A stretch of 64,000 bases of DNA, taken from the NCBI RefSeq assembly GCF_036884655.1, contig NC_088355.1, positions 26,163,001 through 26,227,000 on the forward strand, in the 5' to 3' direction. Below are positions 11,907 to 20,580 of the stretch, one piece after another. A program made the position numbers and the translations under genes. The notes under the pieces are model-generated. The model ran no database searches. It was not told where the DNA came from and was given only the letters and a program-made list of their open reading frames with translations. Each line of letters begins with the position of its first letter. Position 1 is the first letter of the stretch. Source of the stretch: Musa acuminata AAA Group. Taxonomy: Eukaryota > Streptophyta > Magnoliopsida > Zingiberales > Musaceae.

Positions 11907-11919
11907 TGCTAGTCATAGG
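11907..11919 (+). repeat. First 13 bp of the copia B 3' LTR
   Basis: TGCTAGTCATAGG equals the start of the 5' LTR at 4737-4749. The LTR is then interrupted by family A and resumes at 24507. ATAGG at 11915-11919 is repeated at 24502-24506 as the target duplication. Confidence 0.92.
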
Positions 11920-12054
11920 TGTTAGGATCGAGAGCACTAAGAGGGGGGGGGTGAATTAGTCCAGCGGAAATCTTACAGCGATTAAAAACCAAAAGCTGCG
12001 TTCGTTCAAAAACTATTATGATGCAAAAGCAAATTCTCAGTTTGTATCTAAGTG

Positions 12055-12305
12055 CAGTTTGCGTCTAAGCGCAGATTGCGTCTAAGCGCAGTTTTGCGTC
12101 TAAGCGCAGTTTACGTCTAAACTCAGATTTACGTCTAAACACAGTTTTACGTCTAAACGCAGATTTACGTCTAAACACAGATTTACGTCTGAACGCAGAT
12201 TTACGTCTAAACTCAGATTTACGTCTTAAACTCAGATTTACGTCTAAACGCAGATTTACGTCTAAACGCAATTTTACGTCTAGACGCAGATTTACGTCTA
12301 AACTT
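12055..12305 (-). repeat. 18-bp tandem array in family A U5 (3' LTR)
   Basis: About a dozen imperfect copies of a unit like TTTACGTCTAAACGCAGA. Sister arrays lie at about 22350-22600 and, inverted, 16225-16505. Because 18 is a multiple of three, the array reads as a basic six-residue peptide repeat in one frame; I regard that as a by-product. Confidence 0.85.
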
Positions 12306-13019
12306 TGAAACTTGTTTGTATACTCGCAGAAGGCAGTATGCAGTTGAAATCAAGACATAAACGTGAACTGAGATCTGATGATTGAGCGAGGAAAGCCGAT
12401 TTACGTCTGAATGCAGTTTTACGTCTAAATGTTGAAACTCGTTCGTAAAATCGTAGAGGACAGATTGCAGTTATCAATAGGATTAAAATGTAAGTGTAAA
12501 CTGCAAAGAAGCTCGTTCGTAAAAGCACGGAAAACAGTTCTGCAAAATCAAACGTAAACGTAAACTGTAATGTATGAAAATACGAATTTACGTCTGAATG
12601 CAGATTCGGAAGAACAGCACTTAGAACTTGTTCGTGAAAGCGCAGAGAGCAGTAGTAATGAGGGAGGTTTGCAGTAATGATAAAGTGCTCGAAAATAAAC
12701 GCAAACCAGAGATTTAGAGTGGTTCGGTTAGCCTTGACCTACTCCACTTTTGGCTTCCTCCACCGATGAGGTTGCCGACGTCAACTAGGTGCCTTCCTTC
12801 AATGGGCGAAGGCCAAACTGCCCTTTTACAATTTCTCTCCTTTTGACAGGCTCAGGAGACAACCTTTACAGACCTTTCTCTCCTCACTTTACAACTGAAA
12901 ACTTGAAGAACAGAAGGAGGAGACTTAAAGGCTTTACAACACTTTTGAGCTCTTAGAATCACAGAAAAGATCAAGATTTCGGTGTAGGTCTGTATCTTTT
13001 CAGTGCTGAATGGGTGGGG

Positions 13020-13027
13020 TATTTATA
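13020..13027 (-). promoter_or_regulatory. TATA box of the family A 3' LTR
   Basis: TATAAATA on the minus strand inside the block CTATAAATACCCCACCC, which recurs in every A LTR here (23314-23321, 15508-15515, 4593-4600). Confidence 0.7.
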
Positions 13028-13089
13028 GGCCCCAACCCAATTCAAAATTCGAGCTCAAAACGATCAAATCGATCAAATCCCAGAATTCT

Positions 13090-13620
13090 GGGATCAGGCG
13101 GTTGCACCTCTTGACTGGAGAGGTGGCACCGCCTGGCAGAGCTCGAAGACTGAGCTCAGGCGATTGCTCTTCTCTGCCTGAGCTCGAAGACTGAGCTCGA
13201 TGGTTGCATCACCTGGCAGAGCTTGAAGACTGAGCTCGGTGGTTGCATCACCTGGCAGAGCTCGAAATCTGAGCTCGGTGGTTGCATCACCTGCCAGAGC
13301 TCGAAACTGAGCTCAGGCTGATGCACCTCTCTGCCAGAGCTCGAAGACTGAGCTCAGTGATTGCATCACCTGGTAGAGCTCGAGACTGAGCTCAGGCTGA
13401 TGCACCTCTCTGCCAGAGCTCGAAGACTGAGCTCGGTGGTTGCATCGCCTGGCAGAGCTCGAAACTTGAGCTCTGACGGTGCTACCTCTTGGCAGAGGAG
13501 GTTGCACCGCCCAGTCTAGCTCGAAGACTAAGCTCTGGGCGGTTGCACCTCTTGGCTGGGGCGGTTGCACCTCCCAGCCTCGCAGCCCTAGCGGTTGCAC
13601 CTCCTGGCTGGGGCGGTAGC
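13090..13620 (-). repeat. U3 module array upstream of the family A promoter
   Basis: Tandem modules of about 50-65 bp. They combine a palindrome-like GGCGGTTGCACCGCC core with GAGCTCGAAGACTGAGCTC. The array lies immediately upstream of the LTR TATA box in minus-strand terms. Corresponding arrays are at 14820-15440 and 23395-23960. A transcription-factor binding array is plausible but unproven. Confidence 0.8.
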
Positions 13621-13990
13621 TGTTGAATCTCGTATTTTGATGATGAAACTACTTGATATATGTTTATGATTTAATCTGCGTTTTGAGTGACGCAGGATGC
13701 TTCGATCAGGATGAGACAATTAAAGCAGGAAAATCATGTTGTGCCGAAGGAACATGTCAGAAGATTGGACGTCGGGCCGGTGGATCGGTCGACGTATCGA
13801 CAAAAGGCTTCGGGCCGTGAACTCGGGCATCGGGCCAAGAAGAGCGGGTATTGTGCCAAGGATATCGGAGTTGCGGAGTCAACTGGCCGATTGGGCAATA
13901 GGCTGCACGAGAGGACGATGCGCCGAAGAATCGGACGAAGCGTCGAGGGACCAATGATATGTCGGACAACTTGGTTAATTGCTTAGGATT

Positions 13991-14345
13991 AATTGTCTCA
14001 TCCTGATCGAAGCATCCTGCGTCACTCAAAACGCAGATTAAATCATAAACATATATCAAGTAGTTTCATCATCAAAATACGAGATTCAACAATCTCCCCC
14101 TTTTTGATGATGACAACCACTTGATGACGGAGTTAAACTTAACTCCCGGAGTTTAAACAAACTCCCCCTATCAATATGCCATATTGATAGAACCTTGAAT
14201 TCAAACTGAATTCAAGTCATTGCAATATACATCATGAATACTTGCAACACGTCAACATGAACTTATGCATAAACTTATGCATCACATGTCATGTCATCAA
14301 CATACTTTGGTATCAGATGAAGTTTTGCTTAGGATTAATTGTCTC
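13991..14345 (-). repeat. Inverted LTR-start and internal segment inside the solo LTR
   Basis: Bases 13991-14091 are the reverse complement of the first 101 bases of the same LTR (13621-13721). The sequence runs on through the G-rich polypurine tract (minus-strand AAAAAGGGGGAGATTG, around 14092) into 3' internal sequence. LTR sequence then resumes, repeating 21 bases: 13979-13999 and 14325-14345. The shared AATTGTCTC at the switch point suggests microhomology-driven template switching. Confidence 0.85.
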
Positions 14346-14819
14346 GATTGAAGTTTTGTTTTGTTGTGCAGGATTAACTATGATAACGATGAAGACATAA
14401 AGCGAAACAAAGTGTCGGAGTCAAGCGCGATGGATTTGTTGCGAGTTCGAGAGTTCGACGGAAGTCCGAAGATTCGTTGGGAGTTCGCGGAGCTCGCCGA
14501 GAAAGATCGGAGCTTGCCGAAGAAGCTCGTTGGAACTCGCTAAGAACAAATCGTGAAGTCTAGGAGCTTGCCGGGAGTCCGCAGAATGGTTTCCGAGAGT
14601 TCATCGGAAGACCGCCAGAAGTTTGCCGGAAGCTCGCTAGAAGAAGTCTTGACTTGCGGACTTTGTAATAGCTTAGAAAATGTCTTTAAATTCATAGTTA
14701 GCACGTTAATTAGGGTTAGGAATAGGTGTTAATCCTATAACCCAAGTAGGGGCCAATTAGGCCCAAGTTCGGACTGGTTTGGACCAAGTTTGGAGCCAAA
14801 CCAAGTGAGCTGGAATAGT

Positions 14820-15440
14820 GAAGAGGTGCCACCTCTCCAGCCTGGAGGTGCCACCGCCAGGGTTGAGAGGTGCAACCTCTCAAGCCAGGAGGTGCAACCG
14901 CCAGGGGTGCACGGCTGGGAGGTGCAACCGCCCCAGCCAGGAGGTGCAACCGCCAGGGGTGCACGGCTGGGAGGTGCAACCGCCCCAGCCAGGAGGTGCA
15001 ACCGCCAGGGCTGCAAGGCTGGGAGGTGCAACCGCTCCAGCCAAGAGGTTGCACCGCCAGAGCTCAAGTTCCGAGCTCTGCCAGGCGATGCAACCACCAA
15101 GCTCAGTCTTCGAGCTTTGGCAGAGTGGTGCATCAGCCTGAGCTCAGTCTCGAGCTTTGCCAGGTGATGAAATCACCAAGCTCAGTCTTCGAGCTATGGC
15201 AGAATGGTGCATCAGCTTGAGCTCAGTTTGGAGCTCTGCCAAGTGATGCAACCACCGAGCTCAGATTTCGAGCTCTGCCAGGTGATGCAACCACCAAGCT
15301 CAGTCTTCGAGCTCTGCCAGGTGATGCAACCATTGAGCTCAGTCTTCGAGCTCTGGCAGAGAAGAAGCAATCGGCAGAGCTCAGTCTTCGAGCTCTGCCA
15401 GGCGGTGCCACCTCTCCAGCTGAGAGGTGCAACCGCCTGA
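14820..15440 (+). repeat. U3 module array of the solo LTR
   Basis: Tandem modules with GGTGCAACCGCC cores followed by GAGCTC modules, in opposite orientation to the array at 13090-13620 and just upstream of the TATA box. One sub-block repeats a 60-bp unit around GGGTGCACGGCTGGGAGG with almost no change. Confidence 0.85.
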
Positions 15441-15507
15441 TCCCAGAAATTCTGGGATTAGATCGATTTGATCGTTTTGAGCTCGAATTTTGAATTGGGT
15501 TGGGGCC

Positions 15508-15515
15508 TATAAATA
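15508..15515 (+). promoter_or_regulatory. TATA box of the solo LTR
   Basis: TATAAATA followed by CCCCACCC, the conserved family A promoter block. Solo LTRs can still drive transcription into flanking DNA; here that would run toward 16635. Confidence 0.7.
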
Positions 15516-16224
15516 CCCCACCCATTCAGCACTGAAAAGACACAGACCTATACCGAAATTGTGATCTTTTCTGTGATTCTAAAGAGCTCAAAAGTGTTGT
15601 AAATCCTTGAGTCTCCTCCTTCTGTTCTTCAAGTTTTCAACTGTAAAGTGAGGAGAGAAAGGTCTGTAAAGGTTGTCTCCTAAGCCTGTCAAAAGGAGAG
15701 AAACTGTAAGAGGGAAGTTTGGCCTTCGCCCATTGAAGGAAGGCAGCTAGTTGACGTCGGCAACCTCATCGGTGGAGGAAGCCAAAAGTGGAGTAGGTCA
15801 AGGCTGACCGAACCACTCTAAATCTCTGGTTTGCGTTTAATTTCGAGCACTCTATCATTACTGCAAACCTCCCTTATCACTACTGCTCTCTGCGCTTTCA
15901 CAAACAAGTTCTAAGTGCTGTTCTTCCAAATCTGCATTCAGACGTAAACTTGTGTTTTCGTACATTACAGTTTACGTTTACGTTTGATTCTGCAGAACTG
16001 TTTTCCGCGCTTTTACGAACGAGCTTCCTTGCAGTTTACGCTTACATTTTAATCCTATTAATAACTGCAATCTGTCCTCTACGATTTTACGAACGAGTTT
16101 CAACATTTAGACGTAAAACTGCATTCGGACGTAAATCGGCTTTCTTCGCTCAATCATCAGATTTCAGTTTACGTTTACGTCTTGATTTCAACTGCATACT
16201 GCCTTCTGCGAATATACAAACGAG

Positions 16225-16505
16225 TTTCAAAGTTTAGATGTAAATCTGCGTCTAGACGTAAAACTGCGTTTAGACGTAAAACTGCGTTTAGACGTAAATC
16301 TGCGTTTAGACGTAAAACTGCGTTTAGACGTAAAACTGCGTTTAGACGTAAATCTGCGTTTAGACGTAAAACTACGTTTAGACGTAAAACTGCGTTTAGA
16401 CGCAAAACTGCGCTTAGACGCAAAACTGCGCTTAGACGCAATCTGCGCTTAGACGCAAAACTGCGCTTAGACGCAATCTGCGCTTAGACGCAAACTGCAC
16501 TTAGA
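16225..16505 (+). repeat. 18-bp U5 array of the solo LTR
   Basis: About fifteen units like GCGTTTAGACGTAAAACT with two main spacer variants. The last units switch to a GCGCTTAGACGC form. Same position in the LTR as the arrays at 12055-12305 and 22350-22600. Confidence 0.85.
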
Positions 16506-16640
16506 TACAAACTGAGAATTTGCTTTTGCATCATAATCGTTTTTGAACGAACGCAGCTTTTTGTTTTTAAATTATTATAAGATTTCCGCTGCACTAATTC
16601 ACCCCCCCCCCCTCTTAGTGCTCTTGATCCTAACAGTAGC

Positions 16641-17227
16641 ACCTCCCAACCTCACAGCCCAGGCGGTTGCACCTCCTGGCTGGGGCGGTTGCACCTCCTG
16701 GTGCAATCAGGGTCCGAATGGTTCACTCTATTCGACCCAATTTGAAACTTTTCAGGGGCCCAATTGCCCCAAGATTAAGCTAATGGGATCACCTCCCATT
16801 TTCATGCTTAATCATCATGCTAACTACGATTAACTCTAAGACAACTTCTGCAGCTTTGCTCCGATGCGTCAATCGCTTCTTCCGGCGAGTTTCCGGCCAA
16901 CTTCCGTCGATCATCCGATAAACCCTCGGTGATCCTTCTGCGGACATCCGGCATACTCCTGGACTTTGCGACGATCCACTTGGCGAGTTCCGACGAGCTT
17001 CGCTTGGCAAGCTTCGGGACTTCTCGGATCTGTTCTCGCTGAACCTCCGACGACCGTCCGAACTTCCGTCGAACTCTCGAACTCCCAACGTGATCATGAT
17101 CTTGACTCTGGCGCAACACCTGCTGCTTGTCTTACTCTCATCGTAGTTAATCCTGCACACTTATCTCAACACATAGATTAGATAACAAATGACAATTGAC
17201 TTCATCATCAAAATCCGAGATTCAACA
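16641..17227 (-). repeat. Family A 3' LTR, proximal part
   Basis: This is the first part of the 3' LTR on the minus strand, starting TGTTGAATCTCGG at 17227 after the polypurine tract. It ends where the solo LTR inserted. It matches 23915-24501. Confidence 0.9.
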
Positions 17228-18013
17228 ATCTCCCCCTTTTTGATGATGACAATCAATTGATAAAGGAGTTGTCCTTAACTCCCCCTATCTATATGCCATA
17301 GTTGAGATAAGTCAACCTTGAATTCAAGACCAAAGAATTCAAGTGACGTATTGATAAGTTAGATCAGTTAAACTTATCAATGCTCTCATCATGAAGCCCA
17401 TCATGATGTATCTCTTCAAGAATGATGTCAAGGCATGACATACATCATCAAGTTTGTATGATAGTGTTTGTAACTATTCATCATGTAATAATATAAAGCT
17501 ACGAAGTACTTTTTACATGATGCACACATCTGAGATTTTCTAGCAAGTTTGCATTTTCTATAGAATATCAAATCAAGATATGATGCAAACTATAGCACAT
17601 GTTCACATATCTCTTGGTGATGCAAGGATGGCATAACATTATTTTTAGCATCACTCAAGTATTTGCAACTATGACATAGATATGATTATGGCAGTTCAGC
17701 TATGACATAGTGTTTATCAATTCATATGTTTCTCCCCCTTTATCATCAACAAAAAGCATGATAGCATTATCAAGCATATAAAGGAAGTCATGACACATAT
17801 ATCTCTTTATTGTTTTTGCTTGACGGAGGAAAGTCATTTTTCAAAGAGTTTTCATAAGAGTGTACAGGAACATCCATTTTTAGCATACAAACCGAAAAAT
17901 GAACTTCTTACATGCATTTGGTTAAAAATATTTGTCACATAATTTGCAACATGTTATTTGATCAAGCGTTGTCAAGGCATGTAATAGTAATAACATCCGA
18001 AAGATAATTTTAA
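17228..18013 (-). other. 3' untranslated internal region of family A with three G-rich purine tracts
   Basis: On the minus strand the region holds AAAGGGGGAGAA near 17731-17742, GATAGGGGGAGT near 17279-17291, and the LTR-adjacent AAAAAGGGGGAGAT (17228-17241), which should be the working polypurine tract. The same order is seen in A' (30767, 30901, 30951). No coding sequence is visible. Confidence 0.7.
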
Positions 18014-18202
18014 CTAGTTTAAGTATTCGGACACATCAACATTCCTAATTCTCTTCTCAAATTGTTCTTCACATAGGGGTTTTGTGAAGATATCAGCCAG
18101 TTGATGTTTGGTATCAATAAACTCTATGGTTACATCATGATTAGTGACATGATCTCGTATAAAGTGATGTCTAATATCAATGTGTTTGATTCTTGAGTGT
18201 TA
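18014..18202 (-). pseudogene. Remnant of family A pol: RNase H C-terminus
   Basis: In one minus-strand frame the motifs [18 protein letters not shown] and [19 protein letters not shown] are plain. They are the C-terminal end of copia RNase H, followed by a stop at 18014-18016. A TAA just upstream (about 18201) stands where related elements have a glutamine. Nothing upstream in the element resembles protease, integrase or RT, so about 1000 or more codons of pol have been lost. It shows that this element came from a full copia element rather than being gag-only from the start. Confidence 0.85.
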
Positions 18203-18244
18203 AGCTTTTGATGTAGTAACACAATTATTTCAAGTGCAGTATTC

Positions 18245-18336
18245 TATCATATTGCATAGCAAGATTTTTATTTCAGCAAGTGTAGCATTGTATCATATTG
18301 CATAGCAAGATTTTTATTTCAGCAAGTGTAGCATTG
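18245..18336. repeat. 46-bp tandem duplication in family A internal region
   Basis: Two adjacent copies of a unit beginning TATCATATTGCATAGCAAG (18245 and 18291), nearly identical. They lie beside the breakpoint between the RNase H remnant and the foreign ORF. Confidence 0.8.
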
Positions 18337-18684
18337 CATCACATAGTAAGATATCAGCTCGTACGATACAAATTTTTGTTGATATCTTGATACATAGCAA
18401 TCATATTAGTAATAGCAACCATATCAATGTCATACTGCTGACTTATCAACTTACATTGGTATGTTGCTTCATATTTTTCAAGGCATAGGCTTTTAAACCT
18501 TTTTAGTTTCAGTGCAAAAACCGAGATAAACAACAAGAGATGTTTACAAATATGCTTACAAAGATAACCATATCAGGATAACATATGTACAGCATATCAG
18601 GTAACCATAAAGACAAAGTCCTTCATGAATAACATAGGGAGTTTACAACATGTCATATCAAAAACATCAGATGTTTATACAAGC

Positions 18685-19806
18685 TTATTCATGAGGTGGA
18701 AGATTAAAGTGCCTAAGTAAAGAGTCAAATTGTCGATGGATTTGCTGCAGCTCGGTTAGGATTTGATCTTGTCGAAGTTCAAGCCGTTCTTGTCTTTGTT
18801 CAAATCGGTCCATCCGAATCCCGATATCTTCGATGGATGATGTGTGAGTTTGCTCAACCGGATGTGTTTCCTCAAAGGGACAGATCGGAGGAGAGTGGGT
18901 ACTCCTAAAGACTGGGGTTTCCGGCTCTGGTTCAGGTTCAGGTTCAGGCTGAGGGGGATCAGTTCTTCTAGGCATTCTAACCCAGTTACCGTTTCTATAG
19001 TGACATCTTAGTCGGTGAAGTAGATTTTTGTTTATTATGCTGAATCTATCTGCTTTCATTACTTCTTCTTCTAGTGGTATTTGAATGTCGTAAGCTTTCA
19101 TTATTCTAGTAATTATTCCACCATATGGGAGCATCATATCTTTCGTAGATAATTCTAACATGTTTTGTTGGATCAGATAGCCAAGACAAATGTCACGTCC
19201 TTTCATGATTAGGTACATAATTCCTAATTCCAATTGACTCACTTCATCATGATGGTATTGTTTAGGAAGAATTATACTAGTCATGATATGATGAAGTATC
19301 TTAGTGTTAAAGGGCAATAGATGTTCACAACTTTTAGGAATAGATTCTATGTTAGGATTGGCAAGGATTGTTCCTAAGGCTTCAACGTAGGATGTTTCAA
19401 TAGTTTTTTCATCCCATGATCCTTTAAAGTAAAGTCCTATGCTTTTCATGGGAATACCTATCATATCACAAATGAATCTATCAGTGATTGAGATGTGTTG
19501 TCCTAAGAGATAGGTTGATATCCTTTCTTCATCATCTATTTGCATGTTGTTGTAAAACAATCTAACTAGTCTAGGATAAATGGGTTCGTTGATCTGCAAA
19601 ATGGGAAGTAGATTTAGGTTTGCAAACCAATGGATAGTCTCTACATCTCTTAGTTCATTCAGATCTACGTATTTTCCCTTATTGATGCTTCTTAGTTCGA
19701 AGGAGAGAAATTTTTCAGCATGGTTTTTGGAATCAAAAAGAGTGAGATCAAACTCTTCTACTACTCTCCTCTTTCCCTTGTCCCTTGAGGATCTTCTAGA
19801 TCCCAT
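18685..19806 (-). CDS. Foreign ORF in family A: putative plant transposon-protein domain with coiled coil
   Basis: An intact 373-codon frame from ATG 19806 to the stop at 18685. I see no enzyme motif. The middle (about residues 30-260) resembles the plant-specific domain often labelled putative plant transposon protein (PF20167-like): motifs such as VRLFYNNMQ, a central LLPFNTKILHHIMTSIILP block and LPYGGIITRIMKAYDI. A run of PEPEPEPEPE follows near residue 290, and a glutamine/arginine-rich coiled coil (about 325-365) closes the protein. It sits between gag and the RNase H remnant, exactly where pol is missing. Function is unknown; structural, RNA-binding or host-factor roles are open. The lack of stops in a young element argues for recent constraint. 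The family assignment is from memory of its style and needs a profile search. Confidence 0.75.
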   Translation of the reverse strand: MGSRRSSRDKGKRRVVEEFDLTLFDSKNHAEKFLSFELRSINKGKYVDLNELRDVETIHWFANLNLLPILQINEPIYPRLVRLFYNNMQIDDEERISTYLLGQHISITDRFICDMIGIPMKSIGLYFKGSWDEKTIETSYVEALGTILANPNIESIPKSCEHLLPFNTKILHHIMTSIILPKQYHHDEVSQLELGIMYLIMKGRDICLGYLIQQNMLELSTKDMMLPYGGIITRIMKAYDIQIPLEEEVMKADRFSIINKNLLHRLRCHYRNGNWVRMPRRTDPPQPEPEPEPEPETPVFRSTHSPPICPFEETHPVEQTHTSSIEDIGIRMDRFEQRQERLELRQDQILTELQQIHRQFDSLLRHFNLPPHE

Positions 19807-20580
19807 TACTACTGCTGTTTAGAGGGATGATGATGAGCTAAAGTAAATGAAGAACAAAACAGAATTTTAAGAGCTTCTTAGAGAGTACCTTTGTGAAATC
19901 TTCAAGAGAAGGAAGGATTCTTGATGTTTTGCTCCGAAATGGGAGGTATTTGGAAGGCTTAGAGGAGTGAAATGGGAATGGAGGAGACTTGGAAGAGTAG
20001 AGGAGGAAATGGGGGTGAGTTGGGGTCGGTTCCTTAGCCGGCCCTAGTGTGGTTTTAAGGGGCAGAGCTGCTGGCGGTTGCACCTCTGGCTGGAGCGGTG
20101 TAACCTCTGGCAACCCGTGATAGCTGGAGGTGCCACCGCCAGCTGGAGAGGTGCCACCGCCTGCAGCAGGTGAGCACCTAAGATGATTTGATTAGGGAGC
20201 CTTTGCCTTGAGGAGAGTTTCAGAGCAATTAATGTTTGTTACATGATTTCGTATGAGTTTTTATTTAAGGAAGAAGCTCTTTGTACGATCAAGATAGATC
20301 TTTTAACGTGCATACGTATGTTTGTTTGGTATCCTTTTTAAGATCATGACATATTTAGTTTCTACAAGAATTAATTCGTAGATGAACGGATTTTGAAGAT
20401 CAGGGGGGTATGTGAATTTGGATATCATATGTTTCTAATAAGGTTGTATCGTTTTTGTGATTTCACAACTTCCACTTGTTACTTAAGCGTTGCGAGTTCC
20501 TTTTTGATTCTTGGTTTATGACCATTGAGAGTCAAGGAGCAGAATATTATTTCTTGCTCCGGCCTAGACTTTTAGTGTTT
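19807..20580 (-). other. Spacer between gag and the foreign ORF, with U3-like motifs
   Basis: No convincing coding sequence. On the plus strand 20065-20165 contains several GGCGGTTGCACC and GGTGCCACCGCC modules like those of the LTR U3 array, about 260-360 bases upstream of the foreign ORF start. This could be a promoter piece carried with the ORF or copied from an LTR. I found no clear TATA box between. Confidence 0.5.

Larger units (their letters stand above)
11920..13620 (-). repeat. Family A 3' LTR, distal part (U5, R and part of U3)
   Basis: The minus-strand LTR end reads ...GATCCTAACA at 11920. It holds a run of 9 G (plus strand, 11943-11951), an array of an 18-bp unit (about 12055-12305), four looser repeats of about 100 bp with the core CGTTCGTAAAAGCGCAG (12305-12680), a minus-strand TATA box (13020-13027), and the U3 array of GGTTGCACC and GAGCTC modules (about 13090-13620). 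The LTR is cut at 13620 by the solo LTR and resumes at 16641. Confidence 0.9.
13621..16635 (+). mobile_element. Family A solo LTR nested in the family A 3' LTR
   Basis: It starts TGTTGAATCTCG and ends GATCCTAACA, with no internal coding region. The 5-bp duplication GTAGC flanks it (13616-13620, 16636-16640). Its 3015 bp include a 346-bp insertion (14000-14345), leaving a 2669-bp LTR. It keeps the U3 array (14820-15440), TATA box (15508-15515), U5 18-bp array (16225-16505) and a C run near the end. A solo LTR normally arises by recombination between the two LTRs of a full element. This is the innermost and youngest layer of the nest. Confidence 0.9.

Noticed and set aside
12055..12305. CRISPR-like array
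   Set aside because: Units are contiguous 18-bp imperfect repeats without unique spacers, inside LTRs of a plant retrotransposon.
16182..16487. Open frame encoding repeated FRRKTA-type hexapeptides
   Set aside because: It is the 18-bp U5 repeat read in one frame. The reverse strand gives another repeat frame, and the copies differ by unit order. No sign of a real protein.
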